Origin: Stieleria marina
Lineage (GTDB): Bacteria; Planctomycetota; Planctomycetia; Pirellulales; Pirellulaceae
Assembly: GCA_007741555.1 (NCBI GenBank)
Contig: CP036526.1
Span: 1,302,001 to 1,366,000, forward strand
DNA length: 64,000 nucleotides
Direction of reading: 5' to 3'
Shown in pieces: positions 44,351 to 53,327 of the stretch; position 1 is the stretch's first letter, and the number at the start of each line of letters is the position of its first letter. The notes under the pieces are model-generated. The model searched no databases, was not told the DNA's origin, and saw only the letters and a program-made list of their open reading frames with translations. Both the position numbers and the translations under genes were made by a program.

Positions 44351-45770
44351 TCAGATTCCGTAGCGTTGGCTCAAGCATTCGCGATGCGTTTTGGCCAACG
44401 CAGTGCGAGCGGTTTGTGATGCATCGGATTGCGACAGTTTCGACAGGATGTCCGCAAACGCAGTGATCGGTTCGGCGCCCAAATCCCATCCAGCAGCCAG
44501 GTAGGCATCGAATCTGTCAGCCGGATTCGAGCTTTGTTGGGCCACAGCCAGCCAATACTCTTTGACCGCGATTCGCCGTTGTTCTTGCGTGCCGTTGGTA
44601 AGTGCGTCGAGATAATCAGCAGGCATGCTCAAGGGCTGATCGGAATGAGAGTCGGCCGAGATGACCGCCAATCTTGCTGCAGAAAATTTTGCCGCGGTAT
44701 GTGCCGTCCAGTGCGTGCGAAGCTTCACCGACTGATCCGCAAAGACTGATTGGGTGACGCCTTGTCGGTAGGCAGCAGTAGCCTGGTCGATTCGCTGCGT
44801 TTTTTCGTGGCAGTAACCCAGCAGATCCCAGCCCCAAGTGATGTCCGCAAATGAGTCCGTGACCGCTTGAGCGTGCTGCTGGGCCAGTTGCCAGTTTTGT
44901 GCTGGGCCAACCTTGTAGCCGTACCTTGATTCCAACTGATGTAGTTTTGGTTCAGGGATGAGTTCGTTGTCGAACATCCAGCTGACGGCGGTGGGCCAAT
45001 CGATGCCGATCGACTGTGCGGTGCGATGATTCAAAACTTCGCTCAGCGATTCCGCAAGCGCCGATTGCACCAGTTCGCAGCGAACAGCTACTTCGGCAAC
45101 GCCGTGCTCCAACAGCACGCAGGCCAGTTCTTCGCCGCTTAAAGCACCGTCCTGCAATTGATGATGCTCGATGGTCACATGATCCGATGCCCAACGAAGT
45201 AGCGGGTCGTCGGCGGTGTTCGACGTTGATTCGCGAAAATCATCCGCGGGAATCGCGTGGCGTCTTCGTGGACCCGGCAAGCGATTGCAAACCGCGCCGA
45301 ACACAATGGCTTCGCTGATCTTCTTTCCCCACGGGATCCAGTCACCACCTCCGTGATACCACTGAATGATTTCGCTTGCCTGGTTGTTTCGGTCAAACTT
45401 CACACCCAGCCAGTCCCCGGCGTGGCTGCCAATGAGCGGCAGAAAATCACACGGCATCAATCCTGGCCAAATCACTTCGGGCGCGTCGCTGAGCAATTCC
45501 TGAGGATCGACGGGGTCGCAATACTCGCTCAGTCCGGTTTGTTTCCAAACGCCGCTGTCAAACCAATCCGCCAAATCCGGGGCCAAATGGCATTGGTAGC
45601 GGGACGCGATTTGCGCAGACAAACACGATGGCTGTCCTCCTGCGGGAGACTCGCCGGGCAATTCAGGGGCGTTTGACGAGTTCGCGTTGTTTGGCAATTT
45701 CGCTTGGCAATTTCGCGTTGATGGTGACGAACAGGACGAGGACGACGAGAACAATACCGCCCCAAAGCAT
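44351..45770 (-). CDS. Anchored SUKH/TPR-like protein, apparently frameshifted by 13-bp duplication
   Basis: The body of the gene (44351 to about 45700) encodes a SMI1/KNR4-like segment (LMPCDFLPLIGSHAGDWLG, YHGGGDWIPWG) followed by helical, TPR-like sequence (YCHEKTQRIDQATAAYRQGV). The best start is ATG 45770, which encodes a signal-anchor MLWGGIVLVVLVLFVTINAK, but in another frame that stops after 35 codons. A perfect tandem duplication of 13 bp at 45691-45716 lies between the two frames. Removing one unit joins them seamlessly into a 468-residue protein with linker KLPNNANSSNAPELPGE. The alternative frame continuing to 46033 overlaps the upstream peptidase gene and is Ser-rich, so I reject it. 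This may be a mutation, a phase-variable switch or a sequencing error. SUKH assignment is tentative. Confidence 0.68.
45691..45716 (-). repeat. Perfect 13-bp tandem duplication causing +1 frameshift
   Basis: TTGGCAATTTCGC occurs twice back to back (45691-45703 and 45704-45716, plus strand). Because 13 is 1 mod 3, the second copy shifts the frame of the minus-strand gene. A G4/C4 run at 45666-45669 is a weaker alternative site of frameshift. Confidence 0.95.
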
Positions 45771-45879
45771 CTGGCGGGATGTATTCGTCGGCAATAAGAC
45801 GCGGTCGGTATTATCGTTTGAAGAGACCGATGCACGCAAGCTGTGAAAGACGCACTGAAAAGATCTCGCCCAGGGCGTC

Positions 45880-47604
45880 CTATTCGTTGACTTTCAGGTT
45901 GGGCTTGTGCGTTTTCAGACTCCGAAGTCCAGTTTGCGTAACAGCGGACTGCTGCAAGTTTACCATCTGTAGTTTTGGCAAACCGGCGATCGTGTCGATA
46001 CTCTGGTCCGTCAATTTTGTACCCGTCATCCAAAGCACTTCCAGGAATTTTGCCGACGAAATGGCCTGCATCACACCATCGTCCATCGGCGTGTGACTGA
46101 GATCCAGTTCGCGGAGCGACGTTGCTTGCCCCAGCCAGTTTTGCAAATCTGGATCGACTTTGGTCAGTTCCAGCGTCAGTTGCTCCACCGATTCGGGGCT
46201 CGGTGCCAGCCGCCTGATCGCGTCATTGCTGATGGGTTGCCGTGACAGGTCCAGCCATCGCAATCTAGGCGACGGCGGTATCTGGCCAAGCGTCTCGTCG
46301 GTGACTTCGCATCCAGCCAAACAAAGTTGCGACAGCGGATGCGAAATCGGATTCGCCTCGATCACCTTGTCATCGATCGACAAGAAACGGCGCAAACGTT
46401 GCTCGACACCACGATCGATCGCTCCGCCAGCGATCTTGGCTCCGGTCGCATAGCGTTGATTCAGAAGTTGATAAATCGCGACGCGTTGCTTGGTATCGCC
46501 ACTGTCCAGCAAATGATGTGTTTGCGCGATCGCGTGCGCATACCATCTGGCAATGTCCGCACGTCCTTGCGCTGCCAGCCGCCCGTCGGCACGAAGCTCG
46601 CCAATTGGCATCAGGTCGTTGTGAACCAACATGCGGTAGCGCGCAAATTGTAACCGAGGTGCATCCCATCCGCCGACTGTCGCGATCGAAGTACCGATTC
46701 GCAATGATTCAAAGTACCCTGCAATGCCTTCGACGATCCAAAACCCGTTGTCGTCGCCGGGTTTGGCACGCCCCAGTTTTGATCGAGTGGCTTCGCGAAA
46801 CAATTGGTGCACGAGTTCGTGTCGGCGTGTTGCCACATCATCGTCATTCGATGCGTACAAGAAAATCGTTTGCTTGTCATCGTTGTAAAAACCCGTCGAC
46901 TGTTCGATGCCTGGGATTTCACCGCCAAGTGTTTGCTGATATTCGGCCGAATCACGAAAGAGAACGACCCGCATTTTGCGACGAATTGTGATGCGACCTG
47001 GTTGGCTTTTCAAATACGCACTGACGTCTTGCTGGTTGAGTCCCGCCAAGTTTGTCGCTACCTGCGCACGAGCTTCCCACATCGGAAAAAACATTTGCGT
47101 CCAGATCCAGTAGCAAACCTCCAAGTCATTTGCCATCTCTCTGCTAAAGTCATCTTCTGCGCGAGAGTAGACGGTGAAGTGAGGCGTCGTGACTTGCTGG
47201 TACGAACCGGCTGACCATTGCAACCAACGAGGCGCGGATCGACCGCGAGCGATTTTGGCTTCGGTCGTGCCCGTGACCGGCAGTCCCAGAAACTGTCTGA
47301 TTGGTTCACTGGATGGATCATCGTGATGAGCCCGCCAAAGCCGCAGATAGGCTTTCCAGCCATCGCTTGCGCCGTCACCGAACGCTTGGTCAGCAAACAC
47401 GGCGTTTGCCGGAATTGGCTGGGCGACCGAATTGCCGTCTCGGGGGACAAAAAACGAAGTGCGATCGGCGGCTTCGGCACGGATGCCGCCTACGAACACC
47501 AAGCTCAACGCCAGAGAGCCCAGCCAAGCCTGCGTGAAGGACGCTTTCAAGCTAAACTGCTTGTCCAACTTCGTCTCCACTCCGTACGCACTGCATTTTT
47601 TCAA
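45880..47604 (-). CDS. Secreted HExxH metallopeptidase-like protein with leucine-rich repeats
   Basis: This protein is 574 residues from ATG 47604. A hydrophobic signal (AWLGSLALSLVFVGG, then IRAEA) is followed by a domain with HELVHQ at 262-267 and WIVEGIAGYFES at 289-300. That gives the two His and downstream Glu (E292) of a gluzincin zinc site, in the manner of DUF1570-like proteins. Residues ~399-574 form leucine-rich repeats (LRWLDLSRQPISNDAIRRLA, LRELDLSHTPMDDGVMQAI, LEVLWMTGTKLTDQSIDTIA). It probably acts outside the cytoplasm. A TTG at 47568 preceded by GGAG at a good distance is a strong alternative start and leaves a more normal signal peptide. It lies 109 nt upstream of the broken SUKH-like gene. 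Confidence 0.8.
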   Translation of the reverse strand: MKKCSAYGVETKLDKQFSLKASFTQAWLGSLALSLVFVGGIRAEAADRTSFFVPRDGNSVAQPIPANAVFADQAFGDGASDGWKAYLRLWRAHHDDPSSEPIRQFLGLPVTGTTEAKIARGRSAPRWLQWSAGSYQQVTTPHFTVYSRAEDDFSREMANDLEVCYWIWTQMFFPMWEARAQVATNLAGLNQQDVSAYLKSQPGRITIRRKMRVVLFRDSAEYQQTLGGEIPGIEQSTGFYNDDKQTIFLYASNDDDVATRRHELVHQLFREATRSKLGRAKPGDDNGFWIVEGIAGYFESLRIGTSIATVGGWDAPRLQFARYRMLVHNDLMPIGELRADGRLAAQGRADIARWYAHAIAQTHHLLDSGDTKQRVAIYQLLNQRYATGAKIAGGAIDRGVEQRLRRFLSIDDKVIEANPISHPLSQLCLAGCEVTDETLGQIPPSPRLRWLDLSRQPISNDAIRRLAPSPESVEQLTLELTKVDPDLQNWLGQATSLRELDLSHTPMDDGVMQAISSAKFLEVLWMTGTKLTDQSIDTIAGLPKLQMVNLQQSAVTQTGLRSLKTHKPNLKVNE

Positions 47605-47615
47605 AGCACAACCTT

Positions 47616-49166
47616 ATGTCGATGCAACGATTTACTGGATTGATTACCGCGATCACCACGGCGATCCTTATTGTGACTGGATTTTTCGCCGAAAGTAACG
47701 TCAACGCGGCAGAGAAAAACGTTTTATTCATCATCACCGACGACGAGAGCCCGACACTAGGCTGTTACGGTGACACCGCCGCTGTTTCACCCGCGATCGA
47801 CGCGGTGGCTGCCGACGGAATGCTGTTTCGCAATGCGTTTGCGACCACAGCGTCGTGTAGCGCATCGCGAAGTGTGGTGATGAGCGGTTTGCATAATCAT
47901 CGGAATGGTCAGTTTGGGCACCAGCACCATTATCACAAATTTGCATCCTTTCATAATGTCGTTTCGCTCTCGTTGCCTCGCGTGATGCAGCGTGCCGGCT
48001 ATCGCACCGGCCACATCGGAAAGTATCACGTCGCACCCGAAACGGTCTATCAATACGAAACGTATTTGAAAGGCGACGGTCGCAACGCAGTCGGGATGGC
48101 AGAGAAATGTCGCGAATTTTTGACAAGCAAGTCCGACGATCGTCCTTTCTTTTTGTATTTCGGAACCTCCGATCCTCATCGCGGTGGTGGAAACGACAAG
48201 ACATCCTCACGCGAACTCAAACCCAACCTTTTCGGCAACAAACCCGGTCGCGGTGCCTTTGAAGGTGTCGACGAAGTCTTCTTTGATCCGGCCGAAGTTG
48301 TGGTGCCACCATTTTTGCCCGACACGCCCGACACGCGTGAGGAACTGGCTCAGTACTACCAGTCCTGTGCTCGCATCGACCAAGGTGTGGGGCGTCTTGT
48401 CAAAATTCTCAAAGAAGCCGACTTGTACGACAAAACCATGATCGTCTTTACCAGTGATCACGGAATGGCGTTCGCAGGCGGCAAGACGACCGTCTACGAA
48501 GGTGGGCTGCGTGTTCCGATGGTGGTGCGTGATCCGTATCAGAAAAACCGCGGCGCCAAGTCCGATGCGTTGATCAGTCATATCGACATCACGCCTACGC
48601 TATTGGATTTTGCGGGTGGGTTGGACACCAAAAAGAACGCCCCCAAAGACATGCTCAATGCCGATCAGTTTTGGAAGAAACGGGGCGAAGCGGTCAAAGA
48701 GAATCGCAACGGGAACAAGAAGTTCGACAGCTACCACGGCAAATCATGGATGCACTGCTTGGCAAGTCCCAAGGATGACCACCACGACGCCATCTTCGCG
48801 TCACACACTTTCCATGAAATCCAGATGTACTACCCAATGCGAGTCGTTCGAGACGCAAAGTACAAGCTGATTTGGAACATCGCTCATCCACTGCCCTATC
48901 CTTTTGCGTCGGACTTGTGGGCCGCTAGTAGCTGGCAGGCGCAATGGGCCAAGGGCAAGGATGCACCTTACGGAACGAAGACCGTCGGGCAGTATGTTCA
49001 ACGCCCGCAGTTTGAGTTGTTCGACATCGCCAATGATCCGGATGAGTCGACGAACTTAGCCGCTAGCGATGGTCACAAAGATGTCTTGGAAGCCTACAAG
49101 GCAAAGCTGAAGCAGATGCAAAAAGACATGGACGATCCGTGGATCATGAAATGGGACTACGAATAG
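47616..49166 (+). CDS. Secreted sulfatase (CSASR), heparan-N-sulfatase-like
   Basis: This 516-residue sulfatase has a signal peptide (about 1-31, ending NVNAA), the early metal motif TDDESP and the active-site motif C81-S-A-S-R85, a CxAxR variant of the usual CxPxR. HIGKYHVAPE, TSDPHRGGG and VFTSDHGMAFAGGKTTVYEGG follow. Together with HPLPYPFASDLWAASSWQ near the C-terminus, these features recall the N-sulfoglucosamine sulfohydrolase branch. It removes sulfate from a sulfated sugar; the exact substrate is not determined. The start ATG is only 11 nt from the divergent peptidase ATG, so the two leaders overlap. Confidence 0.92.
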   Translation: MSMQRFTGLITAITTAILIVTGFFAESNVNAAEKNVLFIITDDESPTLGCYGDTAAVSPAIDAVAADGMLFRNAFATTASCSASRSVVMSGLHNHRNGQFGHQHHYHKFASFHNVVSLSLPRVMQRAGYRTGHIGKYHVAPETVYQYETYLKGDGRNAVGMAEKCREFLTSKSDDRPFFLYFGTSDPHRGGGNDKTSSRELKPNLFGNKPGRGAFEGVDEVFFDPAEVVVPPFLPDTPDTREELAQYYQSCARIDQGVGRLVKILKEADLYDKTMIVFTSDHGMAFAGGKTTVYEGGLRVPMVVRDPYQKNRGAKSDALISHIDITPTLLDFAGGLDTKKNAPKDMLNADQFWKKRGEAVKENRNGNKKFDSYHGKSWMHCLASPKDDHHDAIFASHTFHEIQMYYPMRVVRDAKYKLIWNIAHPLPYPFASDLWAASSWQAQWAKGKDAPYGTKTVGQYVQRPQFELFDIANDPDESTNLAASDGHKDVLEAYKAKLKQMQKDMDDPWIMKWDYE

Positions 49167-49229
49167 TCAGCAAGATTTAGAAGGCGAATCGGCGGTTAAA
49201 TCCACATTGGTTAAATCAGGAGCTGGTTG

Positions 49230-50417
49230 ATGAATCGTATCGTAATGCTGCTTGGTCTAGCGGCTAGTATGCTGTTGGCAAGCGATCTGGTGGCAGCTCA
49301 TCCGCCCGGGTTCAATGAGCTGGCGATTGGTGATGCCGCTCCTGTTTTTAAGCTGCCTGGAATCGACGGGCGGGATTGGTCGTTAGCGGATTTTTCCGAC
49401 GCCCAAATCTTGATGGTTTATTTCACCAGTAATCATTGTCCCGTCTGTCACGCGCACGATCCACGGTTGGTCAAACTGCTGGCGGAACTAAAGGGGAAAC
49501 CCGTTTCGGTCGTTGCCATCAACCCAAACTCGGGTGACGGATTGCGGTTGGATGAACTGGGCTACTCCAAGTATGACGATAGCTTCGACGACATGACTCC
49601 CTATGCCAAAGACGAAGGCTTCACGTTTCCGTACTTGTACGACGGCGAGACACAAGCGACGGCCAAGAAATACGGATGCTTGGCGACTTCTCATGTCTTC
49701 TTGTTTGATCAAGATCGCAAACTGCAATACAAGGGAGCGTTTGACGATTCGCGTTACCCCGATCCGTCGACCGTCAAGAAACAGTCCACACGCAACGCCC
49801 TGCTCGAAATGCTGAGCGGCAAACCCGTCACGGTCGCAGTAACGAAACCGTTTGGTTGCTCAACAAAATGGCGCGAAAAAATCTCGTTGGTCAAACAAGA
49901 CGACAAAAATTGGGCCAGCGCCGACGTGACGCTTGACGACATCGACGCAGGCGGAATCGCCAAGCTGGTCGCCAACGACACGGACAAGTTCCGTTTGTTC
50001 AACGTTTGGTCGACCACCTGCGTGCCGTGTGTCGAAGAATTCCCTGGTCTGACGCAAGTATCACGACGAATGGGGCTTCGCAAGTTTGAATTGATTACGA
50101 TCAGCACCGACTTGCCGAAGGATCGCGCCGCAGTGACTCAGTTTCTCAGCCGCAATCGCGCCGTGTTGCCAAAGCGACTCGCTAAGTCGCTGGAAGCCGA
50201 AGGTCGCAAGTCCAATAACTATCTCTACACCGATCCCAGCATGAGTGATTTGATCGAAGCATTGGATCCCGCGTGGGAGGGGCCGCAGCCGCATAGCGTG
50301 TTGGTCGCTCCGGGCGGTAAAGTCGTCTTCCGCCACAACGGTGCCATCGGAGCGGACGAGTTGCTGGATGTCGTGCTGAAGGAAATGTCGACAGGTTACC
50401 AGCCGGATTCAAAGTGA
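49230..50417 (+). CDS. Tandem thioredoxin-like redox protein, exported
   Basis: This 395-residue protein has a signal peptide (MNRIVMLLGLAASMLLASDL, ending VAA). Domain 1 is redoxin/AhpC-like, with AIGDAAPVFKLPGIDGRDWSL at about 32-52 and active site C70-P-V-C73. Domain 2 is TlpA/ResA-like, with NVWSTTCVPCVEEFPGL around C264-V-P-C267. It probably transfers disulfide equivalents or reduces peroxide outside the cytoplasm. The CVPC pair fits thiol:disulfide exchange. ATG 49230 has AGGAG about 7 nt upstream. It follows the CSASR sulfatase by 63 nt, so the pair may be co-transcribed. Confidence 0.88.
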   Translation: MNRIVMLLGLAASMLLASDLVAAHPPGFNELAIGDAAPVFKLPGIDGRDWSLADFSDAQILMVYFTSNHCPVCHAHDPRLVKLLAELKGKPVSVVAINPNSGDGLRLDELGYSKYDDSFDDMTPYAKDEGFTFPYLYDGETQATAKKYGCLATSHVFLFDQDRKLQYKGAFDDSRYPDPSTVKKQSTRNALLEMLSGKPVTVAVTKPFGCSTKWREKISLVKQDDKNWASADVTLDDIDAGGIAKLVANDTDKFRLFNVWSTTCVPCVEEFPGLTQVSRRMGLRKFELITISTDLPKDRAAVTQFLSRNRAVLPKRLAKSLEAEGRKSNNYLYTDPSMSDLIEALDPAWEGPQPHSVLVAPGGKVVFRHNGAIGADELLDVVLKEMSTGYQPDSK

Positions 50418-50545
50418 TCTTGCGGTTGCACGAATGACATGTTGGGTGATCAAGACACGGATCGAATTCCGATCGTTTGCTGGTCAAAACTGTCGGACCT
50501 GACTTCTCCGTGTGTAACCTGCCACGGAAAACTGCATTTTGCAAG

Positions 50546-51757
50546 CTACAACAGAGCGACGATCTGATCGGCAGCAATCTTGGCTCCAGCGGGCTCTTTC
50601 AGTTTTGAAGCGATCAGCGAGCACGTGTCCGTCATGGTCGCATTCGCTAACACGTGGCTGAGCATGTTACCGAGCTTTGCGTCACGCCGGAGCCAGTGAC
50701 CACAGCGAAGGTTTTCGACCCGCCGGGCGTTGTCAAACTGGTCGAATGCCATTGGTCGAATGATTTGGGGGACGCCCGCGGCAAGTGCTTGGGACGTAGT
50801 GCCGATGCCTCCGTGGTGCACGATCGCGGCACAGTGCGGCAACAGCTTTTGCAATGACACGTAGGGGCAGGTTCGGACTTGTGCTGGCAATTGAGCGGGA
50901 AAATTTTCGGAGTGCGACGAGAGCAAGATGCCAGGGTGATCGAGCGACTGGCAAGCTTTGGCGGCACGCTGAAAGAACTGCCGACTGTGATAGTGCGCCG
51001 TGCCCATTGTGAAAACAATCGGCCGATCCTTTGGAGGATCGAACGGAGCATCATCGTGATCGGCTAGCGGAAAACCCGCATGAACCAATCGCGGTTGGAA
51101 CAGGTCCGTAGCCGGTGCAAACCACTGGGGATACATGCCAATCACCCGGTCTGGAGACAGCCACCATTGGTCCAACACGCGGCGAATAGGTGGCAGATCG
51201 TATTGTGCACGCAGTCGATTGACTGGCGGACGAATCACGGGATCCAGTCCCAAGTGATCTGCCAGATAGTAGCCCGCACGAATCAACCATGGTGGTCCGG
51301 TGGGCTCAATCGGCCAAGGTGTCAGACGCGGCGGGTCGTCGGGAGTGCGCAGCAAAACAGGCTGCAAATGCACGGCGGCAAGCTTCGCGTTTTCGTCGGC
51401 TTCGCGCACAACGCGTGATGCGAAATCTAGCGGATGCGAAACCAAGACCGTTTCGCCGGCGCGATAGTGTTTGCGAATGACGTCGTGATGCGGAACAACA
51501 AAATGATCCGCCATTGCGCGTAGAACTCGGCGTACGCCGCGGACGGTTTTCCAGACTGCCGGATCGCCCACCATTTCGTGGAATTGTGCTTCGCTGATGA
51601 TGACTTCAGTTTGCAGCCCGGATCTCTCTGCGATGGACGCGTAAGGCTGCGAGATAGAGATCACCACATCAAATCCGCGCTGCCGGAGTTCTTCGCCGAT
51701 TGCGATCATCGGATTCACATCGCCGCGTGAACCCGGAGCGGACAAAATTGCAAGCAC
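50546..51757 (-). CDS. GT1-family glycosyltransferase
   Basis: This 403-residue GT-B protein has the N-terminal LAILSAPGSRGDVNPMIAIGEELRQRG and the C-terminal donor-site pattern HHGGIGTTSQALAAGVPQI and PMAFDQFDNARRVE, characteristic of UDP-glycosyltransferases acting on lipids or small molecules. It starts with GTG at 51757, only 6 nt after the stop of the upstream lipase-like gene, indicating a two-gene operon. The acceptor is unknown. A sterol, lipid or secondary metabolite is plausible. Confidence 0.88.
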   Translation of the reverse strand: MLAILSAPGSRGDVNPMIAIGEELRQRGFDVVISISQPYASIAERSGLQTEVIISEAQFHEMVGDPAVWKTVRGVRRVLRAMADHFVVPHHDVIRKHYRAGETVLVSHPLDFASRVVREADENAKLAAVHLQPVLLRTPDDPPRLTPWPIEPTGPPWLIRAGYYLADHLGLDPVIRPPVNRLRAQYDLPPIRRVLDQWWLSPDRVIGMYPQWFAPATDLFQPRLVHAGFPLADHDDAPFDPPKDRPIVFTMGTAHYHSRQFFQRAAKACQSLDHPGILLSSHSENFPAQLPAQVRTCPYVSLQKLLPHCAAIVHHGGIGTTSQALAAGVPQIIRPMAFDQFDNARRVENLRCGHWLRRDAKLGNMLSHVLANATMTDTCSLIASKLKEPAGAKIAADQIVALL

Positions 51758-51763
51758 TTTGAG

Positions 51764-53035
51764 TTACTGTTCAATCCTTTCCAAAATCGCCGACCACACT
51801 GGTTGCGGCTGATTGCCCTGGAGAGGAGTAAACATGTCGACATGTGAAAGCGGAACGGTGACGATGTCGTCGACGCCCTGGATCGTGGCGTGTACCGCAG
51901 CGACCACGCCATCCCCTTTGCCTTGCACCAATTCGTCGAAGCTATGCAGCAATGGCTGAATTCGCGGGCGAATCAATCGAACGACACTGCCGTCTTGATC
52001 CAATTTTAGCAGCGTCGATCGCAAGCGATTGACTTCGTCTTGGGTTACCGGACTGCCGGTGCCGATGATGGTTGTGTAGCGGATGTTTGGTCGGATTTTT
52101 CGCTGATGCAATTCTGTCAGGTACGGAGACTGTGGCGCTAAGTCACGCAGGCCGGGCGCCGACGGTCGATGCAGGATCACGTCAACAAGATCACCTGAAT
52201 CCACCTTGCCCTCAGCGAACAAGTCCAACAACGGCGGTAGGCTTGCCCAATTGGAACCGCCGTGGGGCGTTGCCACGGTGATTAGCGATTTGATTTTCGG
52301 TCCAGCGTACTTGGGGTTTTCTGTCAGCTCGCGTGCGACCAATCCTCCCATGCTGTGACCAATCAGAACCAACGCGGGTGGCGCGTCATCAAAAAGCTGT
52401 TGCGCAAGCTTGTAGATTTCGCCCGCCGAATCGGCAATCGATTGGTGGTCGTCGTAGCTGACTGCGGCGGTAGCAAAACCGGATTGGCGGATGAAGTTGC
52501 GAAATTCGTCGAACTTAGCCGGCCGGCTTTTCAATCCGTGAAAACAAACGACTAACGGCAATTTTTCCGTTCGCGTTTTCCAGTCGTGGTCCAACTGGAT
52601 GTTGGCCGGACGTATCTGTTTGACCTGGGGCGTGATGAACCCAAGTGATTTTTTGTTGCAACGAAACCGCAACGCTGGCATGCCGGCTGCATCTTGGGTC
52701 ATCTGGATCGAGATTGCTTCACCCAGGGCCAAATCAATTCCGAACAACGCCAGCATCGTGGTTGGCGATCGCAGATCCAGGCTGCCGGTGGGAAACATTC
52801 GTTCCACCGATGGTGCGTCCAGACTAAGCGAACTTGCGAGACTGGTAGAAACATCTTTCCAGACAAGCGTGCCGTCGACGGTCGGGACAACGACTTCGAC
52901 AAAATCGCCATCGGCCAACACAGTTTCGTTCTTTGGATTTTGATCGTTCACTTGGGCAACCAAATGGGAACTGGAAGAGGCAACTAGCAAGGCCATCGCC
53001 AGCAGTCGCCATGATGCGAGGCAGTATAAATTCAT
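51764..53035 (-). CDS. Secreted lipase/alpha-beta hydrolase
   Basis: This protein is 423 residues from ATG 53035, beginning with a signal peptide (YCLASWRLLAMALLVASSSS, ending HLVA). After about 150 residues of unrecognised sequence there is an alpha/beta hydrolase with oxyanion region VVCFHGLKSRPAKFDEF, nucleophile elbow GHSMGGLVAREL (Ser at ~228) and candidate Asp/His in VQGKGDGVVAA and VPLSHVDMFTP. This resembles PGAP1/triacylglycerol-lipase-type enzymes. It is predicted to hydrolyse an ester outside the cytoplasm. An in-frame start at 53143 would precede the signal with polar sequence and is rejected. Confidence 0.85.
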   Translation of the reverse strand: MNLYCLASWRLLAMALLVASSSSHLVAQVNDQNPKNETVLADGDFVEVVVPTVDGTLVWKDVSTSLASSLSLDAPSVERMFPTGSLDLRSPTTMLALFGIDLALGEAISIQMTQDAAGMPALRFRCNKKSLGFITPQVKQIRPANIQLDHDWKTRTEKLPLVVCFHGLKSRPAKFDEFRNFIRQSGFATAAVSYDDHQSIADSAGEIYKLAQQLFDDAPPALVLIGHSMGGLVARELTENPKYAGPKIKSLITVATPHGGSNWASLPPLLDLFAEGKVDSGDLVDVILHRPSAPGLRDLAPQSPYLTELHQRKIRPNIRYTTIIGTGSPVTQDEVNRLRSTLLKLDQDGSVVRLIRPRIQPLLHSFDELVQGKGDGVVAAVHATIQGVDDIVTVPLSHVDMFTPLQGNQPQPVWSAILERIEQ

Positions 53036-53327
53036 TGGAATGCCTAGAGGATCGAGTCCAGGAAATCGGCCGGGTGTCTGAGCAATTGCTGGAATATTTC
53101 GCTTTATCGCAATTGGGTTTTGGTCTCCGATTGGCTGCGACAAAGTAGCTTATCAGAGATCTCCCGCAATAAATGGTCGCTTGGCGACTGGAATTGTCTC
53201 GGTTTGGGCATGCCGCTGAGGAATGTTTGAGGATCTAGCCTGATTTCCAACCTCGATCAAATCGGTCCACTGATCTACACTAGAGGTCCCGCCTTTTACC
53301 CCACCTCCCAATGTGTTCTTGCATCCG

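Noticed and set aside
45771-46033. Upstream extension of the SUKH-like gene to 46033
   Set aside because: It overlaps the same-strand peptidase gene by about 150 nt. Its Ser/Cys-rich sequence is the out-of-frame reading of the hydrophobic anchor.
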